64,000 bases of DNA, taken from the NCBI GenBank assembly GCA_905221605.1, contig CAJNDS010002598.1, forward strand, positions 283,793 to 347,792, written 5' to 3'. The notes beneath the pieces were generated by a model. The model made no database searches, was not told where the DNA came from, and saw nothing but the letters and a program-made list of their open reading frames with translations. This DNA is from Symbiodinium natans. Lineage: Eukaryota > Sar > Dinophyceae > Suessiales > Symbiodiniaceae. Numbering within the stretch: the first letter of the stretch is position 1; each line of letters opens with the position of its first letter. The position numbers and the translations under genes are program-made. This document shows positions 23,709 to 36,200 of the stretch, piece after piece.

Positions 23709-24271
23709 GCGAACTGTGCCGGTATAGTGGCGCTTGGTTCAACCCGCGACATCACGCGGGAATCCCGCCAGAGAGCGCCTTTCGATGTGATAAGCTGCTG
23801 TAGGTAGACCTTCTTAAGGTTGTGTGCCACATGGTGAAGCAAACCCGCCCTCGACTGTCAAGCAGTTATGGGCGATTGGCTCGGGCCTTCAGCGGGAGTC
23901 TGCCCGCTCAGCATGCACTTCTCTAAAAAGTATATACTTTATGCCTGGGTCTACTCCGAAGTAGGTGTTCAGGTTTAAACGGCTTAACGAAATGTTTGTA
24001 CCACGCATACCGGTATCGCAACTGCAATTTTTTGAGAAGTGCTGATTTGATGCAAGCAACACATATCCCTGCGGTTTAGTTTCTTCGTTCTGGCGTTTCC
24101 TGTGAACCTGAGCGGATTGTTTGTGGTTCCAGGATCACCAGTGCCTTTCACACATGGCCTGCCCCTGTCTCCGCGCTCGCATTCCCCCACGTGTTGGAGA
24201 CACACAGGGAGGAGTCGGGTAGGGAAATGAAAGCTCTCAGCACCTTATAACTCCTCTTTCAAACAGACACA

Positions 24272-24376
24272 TGGGTGGTTGTCAAAATTATGGCCCCCTT
24301 TTTGGATCCCTATGATAATTACGGCACCTAATTTTTAGGGTACCCCAACAGGGATCATCATTTTGACAGCCACCCA
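24272..24376. mobile_element. MITE-like element with GGGTGGTTGTCAAAAT inverted ends
   Basis: Starts GGGTGGTTGTCAAAAT and ends ATTTTGACAGCCACCC, a 16-bp inverted repeat with one mismatch. About 105 bp, no coding capacity. Confidence 0.8.
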
Positions 24377-24490
24377 CACAACTTCCCGCCGACTCAGAGA
24401 GCACTTGAGACCGTGATTCCTCTGAGACTTTTTTTTGGGCGAGGTTCCTGCTGTCTGTACAGTGCAGGGTCCCCATCCGCTTGAGCTCAC

Positions 24491-24606
24491 CTAGGATGCC
24501 CAGTAGTACCCTTAGTCCCCTTTTTTGGGGGGTTTAGGCTCCCTTATAAAACCCCTTTAAGCAAGAAAGTGTACCCTTCTTAAGCCTAGGTTACTGGGCA
24601 GCCTAG
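24491..24606. mobile_element. MITE-like element, family B, copy 2
   Basis: Same ends as 15901-16014 (CTAGGATGCCCAGTA and TACTGGGCAGCCTAG). TCAC on both sides is a likely target duplication. Confidence 0.85.
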
Positions 24607-25929
24607 TCACACCCCCGGCGTTGGACGATACAAAATTAGCTGGAGGGACTCTACGCAGACCCCCTTCTATCTGCGTAGGCCCTTGGGATATATGGGTCGC
24701 CCTCTAAATTGGCGTCCCCTTTTGGATTCTCCCTCTCTCTCAATATATATATATAGATAGTACGGAAGCCTTAGAAGAAGGACCACAACAGGGCCCGAGT
24801 GTAGAGAACTACTCCTAAACCTGGAACCCTAACCCTAAGTTCGGAAGTATCGAATTTTCCCTGACTGGGTTTAACCCTAACCCTAAGTTCGAAGTATCGA
24901 ATATTCCCTGACTGGGTCTAACAGGGTCATATTTCAGAGGGTTTAAAGGGCCCACCTGGTTATCGCCTAGCCCGTACAGTAAGCAGAACCAGGGTGCGGC
25001 TTCAAATTCTTGGGCCGCAGCATTTCGGGCTTAGGGTTTATAGGGTTTGTAGGGTTTTATAGGGTTTACAGGGTTTATATGGTTTATTTGGTTTATAGGG
25101 CTGAAGGGTTGCAGGGTTTTCTTGGGCTTAGGGTTTGGAGCCCTTGCCTCTAAGCCCTAAACCACCCAAGAAAATGGCGAGTAAACAGGCTTGCCTTCGT
25201 CCACGGGGCTTGGGTCTAGGATTTAGGGTTCAGTGTTGAGGTTTTAGGGTTAGGGATTTAGGAGTTTAGGGGCCTTATTCACCCAAGCATGACCAGAATG
25301 CATATCCCTCCCGCCCTCCCTATAGGGCCCCTCTCATTAGGGCCAATGATGTCTGAATGAAGGCATTTGTTAAACCCTAAAACCTAAACCCTAAACCCCA
25401 AACCGTGGCAGAATGACGAAACCCAAACCCGACTTGGACGCCCATGGGCAGTTGGAGGTTGGAAGTATGCCCTTATTCGATGCACAACAAAACTCTCCCA
25501 GCAACCTCAACCTACCGAAGCCCAAAGCCCAGAACCCTAAACCCTAATCCCTAATCCCTAAACCCTAAACCCTAAACCCTAAGTTCTAACCCCTAAACCC
25601 TAAACGCTAACCCTAAACCCTAAACCCTAACCCCAAACCCTACTTACCAACGCACACGAACCTCCAAGGAAGATGCTACACCATCCTCCACCTCAAGCCC
25701 CCAAAATCTAGCCTCGAATCGTGTGACCAGCTGACCCTGAAAACGGCGGGGGGGGGGGGGAGGCGGGGGGGCCTAAACCCAAACCCCAAAGCCTCAACCC
25801 TAAACCCTAAGTTCTAAACCCTAAACCGCCTAAACCCTAAACCCTAAACCCTAAACCCTAAACCCTAAACCCTAAACCCTAAACCCTAAACCCTAAACCC
25901 TAAACCCTAAACCCCTGCACCTCGCGAAG

Positions 25930-26487
25930 GAGCCGGACGCCGAGCCGGACCATCGACCTGTCCTCAAAGTGAAGACCCTCGGTTTGCTCTTGTGTTTGGG
26001 TTTTGTGGGTAAGGGTTTAGGGTTTAGGGTTTAGGGTTTAGGGTTTAGGGTTTAGGGTTTAGGGTTTAGGGTTTAGGGTTTAAGGTTTAGGGTTTAGGGT
26101 TTTGTGGTTGAGAGGTTTTGGGGTGCTAAGTTTTAGGGTTCAGGGTTTCGGGTTGAGGGGTGTTAGGGTTTAGGGTTTTAGGGTTGCACGTGCTTCCTTG
26201 CGTGCGTGCGTGCATGCGTGCGTGCGTCTGTGCGTCCGTGCGTCCGTGCGGCCGTGCATCCGTGCGTCCGTGCGTGCGTGCGTGCGTGGGTGGGCGGGTG
26301 CGTGGGTGCGTGGGTGCGTGGGTGCGTGGGTGCGTGGGTGCGTGGGTGCGTGGGTGCGTGGGTGCGTGGGTGCGTGGGTGCGTGGGTGCGTGAGTGCGTG
26401 GGTGCGTGGGTGCGTGGGTGCGTGGGTGCGTGGGTGCGTGGGTGCGTGGGTGCGTGGGTGGGTGGGTGGGTGGGTGGGTGGGTGGAT

Positions 26488-26524
<37 letters not shown>

Positions 26525-29500
26525 TTTGGGGTTTTGGGTTTTCGTTGCAGGGTTAGGGCTTGGGATTGATAGTTAAGGCTTAGGGCCACAATCCTCAGAG
26601 GACAAAACCCTTGAGACTGGAGCCCTAAGCCAGAATCTAGGAGCCTAAGCAGTAGTTCCCTCCCCCCTTATTTTAACCTTTAACCCCCCCCCTACCCCCT
26701 AATGACTACCTCCCCCCTCCCCCCCCTTCCCCCAAATTTAGTTCTATTATGGGGGGGGGGGGGGAGGGGGGGTATTTAATATCATGGGGTAGGCGGTGTC
26801 TAAGTTTGGGGGGAGGGGATTATCCAATTTCATCCCCTGGCAATTGTGCTTTGGGGAAGTCTCTGCGGCACTTTGGGTTTACGGTGTAGGGCTTACAAGG
26901 TCTTGAATTGGGATGTTAACCCCTTTTACTAGCTGTTTTTCATCGGGATTATTATTGGGGGGGGGGGGGTACCATAATCCCTATTTAGGTTAGTATAAGG
27001 GGGAGCATCCCAAGTTTAGAGTTCAGAGCCCGACCTTCTAGCCAACGTATATCTACTTTTGATTTGGGGGGGGGGGGGGAGGCGCACCTCCCAAACCCTA
27101 AACCCCGTAGAGCGTCCATGAAGCAGCATCTGGACGACCCTGTACGCAACATTGAAACATCTGACGAATGCCTAAACCCGAAACCCTAAACCCTAAACCC
27201 CAAACCCCGAACCCCAAACCCGAATCCCCAAACCCTTGTCTCCTCCCCTCGAAAAACTACTTTTTTTGCCTCAGGATCGGCTTCAACGCCTCCGACACCA
27301 CCCTCAACGTCTTTCCTGCCATGGCCCCCTGGCGGGGAGGTTTTGGGATTCACAGGCTTCGGGCCTAGGGCTCAGGATTTGGGCCTAAACCCTAAACCCT
27401 AAACCCTAAACCCTAAACCCTAAACCCTAAACCCTAAACCCTAAACCCTAAACCCTAAACCCTAAACCCTAAACCCTACACCCCAAACCACACGTTTTTG
27501 TTTATTCAGACGTCAGCGTTTAAAGTTTCAACGCTGGAGGTCAGGGAGGCGATCTGGCGATGCAGCTGTGAAGCTGTGTAGAGTCTTTAAGGTTTAGGGT
27601 TTAGGGTTTAGGGTTTAGGGATACCCGTAACCCCAAACCATATGAATCCTAAACTATACATCCTGAGCCTTAAGCCCTAAACCCTAAACCCTACACCAAA
27701 GCCGGGAATCCAAGAGTCAGGACAACAAGATGCTCATGGCCCTGACGGAAGGCGAATGGACGGCTCATGCAAAGGTTGAGGGTGTATCCAGGGCTTAGGG
27801 TTTAGGGGTATGCCTCAGCCCTAAACCCTAGAATTCTCGGTTTCGGCGGCAGGGATTGGGATGCAGGGTTTACAGCACTGGGTTCGCGGCGTTCAGGGCT
27901 TGGGCTTGGATTTTAAGACATGGGTTCAGGTCGTGGGGTTACTACCACACCTGTTTAGGGTTTACGTCACCCTAAACCCTAAACCCGGGCGTAGCACCGA
28001 AAGCCGCCAACCCGTGTACCCTAAACCCGAAGACCCAAACCCTAAACCCCAAACCCGAAAACCTAAACCCAAAACCCTAAACCCGAAACCCTAAACCCTA
28101 AACCCCAAACCCTAAACCCTAAACCCCCAACTGAACTCTGAAACCTCTGGGAGGTGGCATGCAGCACCTGACAGCTGGCGCTCGAGCCAACGTGGGTGTG
28201 AAGTCGGGCAGATATGCGCCATTTGGCCGACAAGCGGAAAAGGGTTTGGGGCTTGGAATTTAGGGGTTAAGGTTTAGGGTTTAGGGTTTAGGGTTTAGGG
28301 TTTAGGGTTTAGGGTTTAGGGCTTGGGGTTTGGGGTTTGGGGTTTAGGGTTTAAGGTATTCCTTATGCCTGAAAGGTTGGGGACTGAGACGTCCCTGCCT
28401 GAAACCTTAGTGCAGTTGACCTCAGACTTGTCAAACCATGTGGTTTAGGGTACACTACTTGGTAGATCTTGGTAGCCCAGTGGTGCCCTTTACCCTTTCT
28501 GCTGGTTTTGGGTTGCCTTGTAAAGTAACCAACCCAATGCCAAAAAAGGGTACCCTTGTCATAGCATGGTTGCTGGGCTAGCAAGACTAGTGTGCTTGTA
28601 GCGAAGAAGAAAAGGTGGTGCCCTTGCAGGCGTGCAAGAGCAGTCACCACAAGTGTGCGCGTGCGCACGTACTCTGTTACGACGTGTGAGCCATCGTCGG
28701 AAGAATGTCGCACACGTAGACCTAGACAAAGACATGTAAACGAGAGGTGTTGGGGATCCTACCTGGTCCTGCCTATTCGATCTGCAAATTTATTTATGAT
28801 ATCTGGCGATTCTTCTGCCCGAGCTTTTTGATGTGCTCAACTGGCCTCGCATGTCCTTGAGTTCAGCATATCCCGATACACCAATTTTTCATCCCTAAAC
28901 AGTCAGCCAATTCTGGGTTTCACCCTCAACCATGATTTTCTGAACCCGGGTCTAACTCCCTGAACTCTGAAACTCTCAACCGCTCTCGTGAATTCCTCGA
29001 CCCCTAAAACCGCCGGATGGACAGTAAACCCTCAACTCCAGAAGCCTAATGTATAAATCCTCTAAATAAGCTACGAAACTTCAAATCTTAGTAACCCACT
29101 ATTCAAAACCTGCTGACCTCTCCCCCCCCCCAGCCAAAAGCAAGAACAACACCAAACCTGCTTGTTGCTCAACCCTTAAAACCCCTGAACTTCTAAACCC
29201 TAAACCTGCTCAACCCAAACCTGCTAAACCCTAAACCCCATACCCTAAAGCTGCCAAACTCTAAGCCCCCAAACCCTAAACCCTAAACCCTAAACCCTAA
29301 ACCCTAAACCCTAAACCCTAAACCCTGAACCCTGAACCCTAAACCCTAAACCCTAAACCCTAAACCCCCCAAGTGGCTCAGGTACGAGGTGAAGATCCTC
29401 GAGTTGCTAAGCCCCGCAGAGGCCGCGCAGGGGCGGGGCCCGCAGCCGAAGCAGCCGCTAAGCTGGGGTTTAGGGTTTGGGGTTTAGGGTTTGGGGTTTG

Positions 29501-32500
29501 GGGTTTAGGGATTAGGGTTTAGGGTTGAGGCTTTGGGTATTGGGGTTTGGTGTTTGGGGTTGGGGCTTAGGGTTTGGGGTTTGGGGTTTAGGGTTTAGGG
29601 TTTGGGGTTTGGGGTTTGGGGTTTAGGCTTTGGGTATTGGGGTTTGGGGTTCTAGGGTGTTTCATTTGTTTGGTTTTCGGGCTTTGTGTTTAGGTTACTG
29701 TAAGGGTGTTCAAAGGCCTTTAGGGCCTGGAGGGCTCTCAGTGCTTTTGGGATTTCAGTGTTTTAAGGTGAGGGTCGAGGGTTTCGGGGTTAGAGTGGGT
29801 TTAAGCCAAGATCCGATGGGACTTAATTATCGGCTTAGCGAACACTGCCGTACTTTGTTTAGGCTTTAGGGTCCAAATTCGGAAAGACTCTTGCAACCCT
29901 ACAAACCCGAAATCCCACCTACTCGTTGTGTGGGCTTTAGGGGCTTTAGGGCCTAGGGTCTAGGGCTTAGGGTTTAAGGGTTAAGGGTTAAGGGTTTAAG
30001 GGTTAAGGGTTTAGGGTTTAGGGTTTAGGGTTTAGGGTTTAGGGTTTAGGGTTTAGGGTAAGTCGCTGTCATCCCCCAACCCTACAAATTCATGGGTTAG
30101 AGCTCCCCGGAATGTAGGGCCATGGGAGCAAAAGTGCTTCTTTTGGGGGGTTTAGGGTTTAGGGTTTAGGGTTCAGGGTTTAGAGTTAAGGTTTTTGGAG
30201 TTTAGGGTTTTGGCCTTCCAGGTACCTCAGGTCTAGGGTTTGAGGTTTGGGGTTCCGAAGTTCTTCCGTGCGGTTTGTGGCCCACTGGCCACTCCTTAGA
30301 CTTATTGCCGAATGGTTTTGGGGTTTAGGGTTTAGGGTTTAGGGTTTAGGGTTTAGGGTTTAGGGCGTAGCTTTTAGAGTTAAGGGAGCTCCTACTACAC
30401 CTCCACCCTAGACCCTAAACCCTAAACCCCAACCCACAGAGCTGTGGTTAGGCCTCTAAACCCTAAACCCTAAACCCTAAACCCTAAACCCTAAACCCTA
30501 AACCCTAAACCCTAAACCCTAAACCCTAAACCCTAAACCCTAAACCCTAACTGCAAGTTTGGCGCTCTAAGGACGGTTCGCATTGGCTTCTCCACTGGGG
30601 GCTCGCCGCTGCTCTTCGCGGAGAGTGAGGATCAAGCCCTCTACACACTCACGGTTCACGGTTTAGGGTTCAGGGTTTGAGGTTTGGGGTTTGAGGTTTG
30701 GGGTTTAGGGTTTGAGGTTTAGGGTTTGTCGCATTAGGGTCAACTTTGATGGGTTGGTGGTCTCTTTAAGTAGGGTCGCTGTTTTATAGGGGGTTCTTAC
30801 AAGGGTATCTAGAGGCTACAAGGAGGTATAAGGGTAACAGATAGACAGGCCACCGGCCTGTACAACACACAACCCATAAAGCTGAGCTTTGGAGTACTCT
30901 ACTTTAGTACATTTTTTTTGGTTCTGGTTTCTTATTTTAGCTACCTATACCTACAAAGTATATTCAATTTTTTCAGGGTCTACCCCAAAGTAGTAGGGTT
31001 AAGAACCCAAATGGATAACTGGGGTTGGGCCCCTTAACCCGTCTAGGGCTCACTGTTTAGGGTCTAGGGTCCAGGGTTTAGGGTCAACCCTTGACCCTAA
31101 CCCCTACACCGAACACCAAACCCCAAACTCTGGGTCTATGGCATCAGGTTCGGGCCGGGAGTGCCCCCCCCCCCCCCCCCCCCCCCTACTGGGATATATG
31201 CAGCCCTAAACCCTGAACCCTAAACCCTAAACCCTAAACCCTAAACCCTAAACCCTAAACTCAACTTAAACCCCAAGCCCTAAACGCCATGCCCTCCCCC
31301 AAAGCAATTCCTGTGAGGAAGCTGCGTACTTCGACTCGGAGGGCTGGTTTACCGCTGGATGCTTGGGTCCTGTTCGAAGTCTTTTTGGTAGCGGGTAGCC
31401 CAGTGGTAGGGTTTAGGGTTTAGGGTTTAGGGTTTAGGGTTTAGGGTTTAGGGTTTAGGGTTTAGGGTTTAGGGTTTAGGGTTTAGGGTTTAGGGTTTAG
31501 GGTTTAGGGTTTAGGGTTTAGGGTCCATTTTTGAGATCCGAAGTATGGGCCCGTAGTATGTATAGTGTTTACAAGGGTTATTTATCAAGGGACCCGAATT
31601 CAGGGCCCATACTTGGAACTTTACAAGAAACCCTAAACCCTAAACCCTCAACCCTGAACCCTAAACCCTCAACCCTAAACCCTAAACCCTAGGGCTGCTT
31701 AGCTTTTGGGAAAAGGCAGCTTCCTGGGTCCATTTTAGTTTAGGGGGCTGACAGGGGTGTAAAAGGCTTAACTTAGGGGCTTGAGGTTGGAAGGATTTCA
31801 GGCTTAGGGTTTAGGGTTTAGGGTTTAGGGTTTAGGGTTTAGGGTCTAGGGTTTAGGGTTTAGGGTTTAGGGGCCCTCGCCCTCAGGAAAGCTCCGGCAA
31901 AAGAAGTCGCAGCTGTTCACCCGGGATCAGACGGTAGCCGTGGTCTTGAACCTCGAAGACGGCAGCCACATGGCTACAATAGCACGTAAACTTGTTCACC
32001 ATACGCTCCCCTGAGCCCATAACTCTCAACCATATACATATTTATTTACATATGTATGTATTATGTATCTATTTGTTTCTTGATTTATTTGTTGATTATT
32101 TATGTTTATTTATTCATTTGTATAATTATGTATACATGTTGGGGTTTAGGGTTTAGGGTATCTCGTATACCTATGAAGCCCTAACTTGCGTTGCACTAAG
32201 ACCCTGAACTAAACCGCTAGGAGGGCTGAAGGGTCGTTTGGGGTTTAGGGCTTAGGGTTTAGGGTTTAGGGCTTAGGGTTTAGGGTTTAAAGTTTAGGGT
32301 TTAGGGGTTTCAGTGCTCAGGGGTTTAGGGGTCTGTGGATTCCGAGGCTTAAGCATGTGGAGCTTCAAGGATTCAAGGATTTCGGGTTTCGGTGGGCAGC
32401 TTGGGGTGGCTGGAGATTAGGACCTTCTAGAACCCACTAAACCCTAAACCCTAACCCCAAACCCTAAACCCTAAACCCAAAACCCTAAACCTTAGGACCT

Positions 32501-33169
32501 GCTTGCGCTGAGCTTGTTTGCAATTCCCCTCTTTCGTGCCAAGGGGGCCGGGCCAGCTCGGGAATCTTCCCTCTGGTTTCAAGATAGTAGGGAATGAGGG
32601 AACCAGGGCCCTGTATATGCCTTTTCAGGGATTCTATAGAGTACCTCATTCCATCAGTCCCCTACTAAGAAGCAGCCAGTGCTTAGACTTGGCCAAGGCG
32701 AGCTGGCAAACACCATGAGCATGTTCCGAGACGGCGCGCGCGTCTCCGAACCGCGCTCCGGATGAACCTAAAAACCTGGGTGTTGGAGTACTATACTTGA
32801 ACCCTTTTTTGTTCTGGGTTCTTATGATAGCTACCTAAAAAGTATATACCTAGTTTTCCAGGGTCTACTCCAAGTAAGGGTAAAGCTTTACCTTATCTTA
32901 GTAGCCCAGGGGGCGCCCTTGGGTCTGTTCGATTGGATCATGGGACTAACAAAGCCCTAAACCCTAAACCTTATAAACCCTAAACCCTAAACCCAAAAAC
33001 CCTAAACCCTAAACCCTATAACCCTATAACCCTATAAACCCTAAACCCTAAACCCTACACACTGAAGCCGCCTAAAGCCTGAACCTCTAAGCCCAAAAGT
33101 CAACAGGAAAGTCAAGCAAACACACACACACACACACAGAGAGGGTTTAGGGTTTAGGGTTTAGGTTTT

Positions 33170-33201
<32 letters not shown>

Positions 33202-36200
33202 CCGCGCGCCAGCGCTGTCGAATGGGTTTAAGGTTTAGGGTCCTTGTCCTGGTGCTTCGCACTCAGGCGCCCCGTCTCATCCCTCAACAGCTTAAAGGGG
33301 TATAAGGTACCTGATTCCCAAATTCCCGATGGAGAACTAGTACTCAATTAGGGTGCGCTAGCTCTTTCAACCCTAAACCCTAAACCCTAAACCCTAACCC
33401 TAAACCCTAAACCCTAAACCCTAGACGGCAGAAAGCCCAGGCTGCCCTTGCCAGAGTCCATGCGCAACAAGACCCTCTTTCCGCACATCTGTTCCTGGGC
33501 CGGCGTGTTGGGTTTTTAAGTTCAGCATTTAGGGTTTAGGGTTTAGGGTCCTAAACCCTAAACCCTAAACCCTAAACCCTAAACCCTAAACCCTAAACCC
33601 TAAACCCTAAACCCTAAACCCTAGGGCCGTTTCGCGTTTGGGAAAAGCCTCCAAAAGCCGCCCAAACCCGAAAACCTGGATATTTCCAGAATGCAAAAGC
33701 CCTAAAACCCTGGGCAACTCCTCCAGCCCCACGCCCTAAGCTAAACCCTAAACCCTAAACCCTAGACCCTAGACCCTAGACCCTAGACCCTAGACCCTAG
33801 ACCCTAAACCCTAAACCCTAAACCCTAAACCCTAAACCCTAAACCCTAAACCCTAAACCCTAAACCCTAAACCCTAAACCCTACCTTAAGAACCCCAAAG
33901 CTACTTTTGAGTAGGTTACCGAATAAAAGGGTTGCATAACCAAAGCCCACGAAAAAGTAGGTTTGGGGTTCCGAAGGGAGCTGGGCCAAAGCTGGCCTAG
34001 GAGGTACCTGAGGATCTTTACAAGTAGGGCAGTACTAGGGAATAGATTTAGGGTTTTGGGTTTAGGGTTTAGGGTTTAGGATTTACGAGTACAAGGGAAG
34101 ACTAGACCACCTAAATGCCTATGGCACCCCACTCCCTATGGCAGAAAAGGCGTCTTCAACCCCTCTCACCAGCCGCAAACCCCCAAACCTGAGACTTCGG
34201 ACCCTGCACCCGAAACTGGCTAAACCCCCTAAAACCCTGAACCCTACACCCTAAACCCTAAACCCTAAACCCTATCTGTATTGGCACAGAACGCCAGCCC
34301 GGGGATCCCTTTGCACCTGAAGGCTACCGCAACGTCTCCCTGCAGATCAACATGGGCCCAGAGCTGCTGAAGCCGCTCCCGTGGCTCGCCTGGGGTTTAG
34401 GGTTTAGGGTTTAGGGTTTAGGGCTTAGGGTTAGGGTTTAGGGTTTAGGGTTTAGGGTTTAGGGTTTAGGGCTTAGGGCTTAGGGTTTAGGGTTTAGGGT
34501 TCCCAAACCCGAAACCCCAAACCCAAACCCTAAACCCAAGCCCTGAACCCAAACCCTAAACCCCCTTCAGGTTCGTGTGCCGCACACTGCAGGGCGCGGC
34601 CGCGGCAGACATGGCGGAGGCCGGAAAGCTGCGCCCCAAACCGCAGTTTCGGGCTTCCTAGGGTTTAGGGTTTAGGGTTTAGGGTTTAGGGTTTAGGGTT
34701 TAGGGTTTAGGGTGTAGGGCGTAGGGCGTAGGGCGTAGGGCGTAGGGCTTTAAAGCTTAGGATTCTAAGGTTTTAGGGTTCAAGGCTTAGGGTTCAGGGT
34801 GTTAGGGTTGGGGTTTAGGGCTTAAATGGTTTGGGGGCTTAGAGGTTTGGAGGCTGGGGGGGGGGGGGGGGGGGTGTAGCGAATTGGGCTTTGGGCTTTA
34901 GGGTTTAGAAGTAGGGCTTTAGGGTTTAGGGTTTTGAGTTTAGGGCTTCAGGGTAGCGAGGTGTGAAGGTCGTGGTTTGATGTGTTAGAAGGGCTCACCC
35001 TAAACCCTAAGCCCTAAACCAAGGTTTCTGTGAACCCTATCAACCCTTTAAACCCTATAAACCCTGTAAACCCTATAAACCCTATAAACCCTATAAGCCC
35101 TATAAGCCCTATAAACCCTATAAACCCTCTAAGCCCTATAAACCCTATAAGCCCTATAAACCCTATAAACCCTATAAACCCTATAAACCCTATAAACCCC
35201 ATAAACCCTATAAACCCTATAAACCCTACAAACCCTATAAACCCTATAAACCCTATAAACCCTATAAACCCTATAAACCCTATAAACCCTACAAACCCCA
35301 TAAACCCTATAAACCCTATAAACCCTATAAGCCCTATAAACCCCATAAACCCTATAAACCCTATAAACCCTAAACAAGTCGCGTCTTTGGAGGCCAAGGA
35401 TCCTGGAAAGAGCGGCCGCTGTGAGGTTCTGGTACCTGCCGCCGGGGCTTTCAAAGTGCTTCACGGGCTTTAGGGTTTAGGGTTTAGGGTTCAGGGTTTG
35501 GGGTTTAGGGTTTAGGGTTTAGGGTTTGGGTTTATATGGGTTTGGGATTTAGGGTTGTTTAGGTCTTTGGGTTTAGGGTTTACGTACATTGGCTTGGGAT
35601 CTAAGGTTGTTTAGTGGTTTAAGGCCTATTTGCTTTGATATGGGCTTGGGAGTGTAGGGTTTGTAGGGTTTTAGGGTTTAGGATTTTGGGTGTTTAGGGT
35701 TTCGGGTTTCCAACCCTAAACCATATTTGGGCCCTCAACCCTAAACCCTAAACCCTAAACCCTAAACCCCAAATCCTAAACTCGCCTATTGGGTTTAAGC
35801 GGAATGTGTTCAGAAATCGCTTTTTCAGAGAGAGGGTGTCTCGGAGGCATCCCAGGGTTCGAGCCTTGTAGAAGTTTAGGATTTAAGGTTTGGTGTTTAG
35901 GGTTTAGGGTTTAGGGTTTAGGGTTTAGGGTTTAGGGTTTAGGGCCCACATGTGGTTCTAATCAGATGAGATTTTCGTTGCCCTCTTACTGTACCCAGGT
36001 TTCGCGACCCAATGATCCTCCCAGTAAAGCGCCAAGCCCTAACCCCCTGAACCCTGTACCCCCCAAGCCCCTACTGCCCTAAACCCCTAAGCCCCCAAAC
36101 CTCTAAACGCCCAAACTAAGCCCTTAATCAGCCCTAAAGCCCCAAACCCGAAGCCTCAAGCCCTAAACCCTAAGCCTTCAGCCCTAATTGCCACAATCTA

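Larger units (their letters stand above)
23709..25929. other. Intergenic region between the two plus-strand genes
   Basis: From the ABC stop to the first recognised SPRY-gene exon. 23709-24270 is unique and free of telomeric repeats apart from a MITE-D fragment at about 23921-23963. A MITE lies at 24272-24376 and a family B element at 24491-24606. TTTAGGG/CCCTAAA returns at about 24815. An ATG at 25174 (MASKQACLRPR) lies between CCCTAAA and TTTAGGG arrays and could be the first exon of the downstream gene, but its phase does not clearly match. No promoter motif identified. Confidence 0.5.
25930..34619 (+). other. SPRY gene exons 1-13: N-terminus and SPRY domain
   Basis: Exons: 25930-25981 ([13 protein letters not shown]), 27113-27167 ([12 protein letters not shown]), 27275-27323 ([15 protein letters not shown]), 27721-27751 ([10 protein letters not shown]), 28154-28211 ([18 protein letters not shown]), 29382-29462 ([16 protein letters not shown]), 30572-30629 ([19 protein letters not shown]), 31318-31357 ([13 protein letters not shown]), 31887-31972 ([18 protein letters not shown]), 32703-32755 ([17 protein letters not shown]), 33441-33490 ([16 protein letters not shown]), 34323-34380 ([18 protein letters not shown]), 34571-34619 ([16 protein letters not shown]). 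These are the successive strands of a SPRY fold: the [25 protein letters not shown] and NTMSMFRDG blocks are diagnostic. Introns between 27168 and 30571 include three whose ends I could not fix exactly. Confidence 0.85.

Noticed and set aside
26170-26589. 139-codon [13 protein letters not shown]-type frame and its antisense partners
   Set aside because: Artefact of the GTGCGTGG octamer array.
35014-35473. 147-codon NPINPI frame and GFIGFI antisense frame
   Set aside because: Artefact of the 9-bp CCCTATAAA repeat, in an intron of the SPRY gene.
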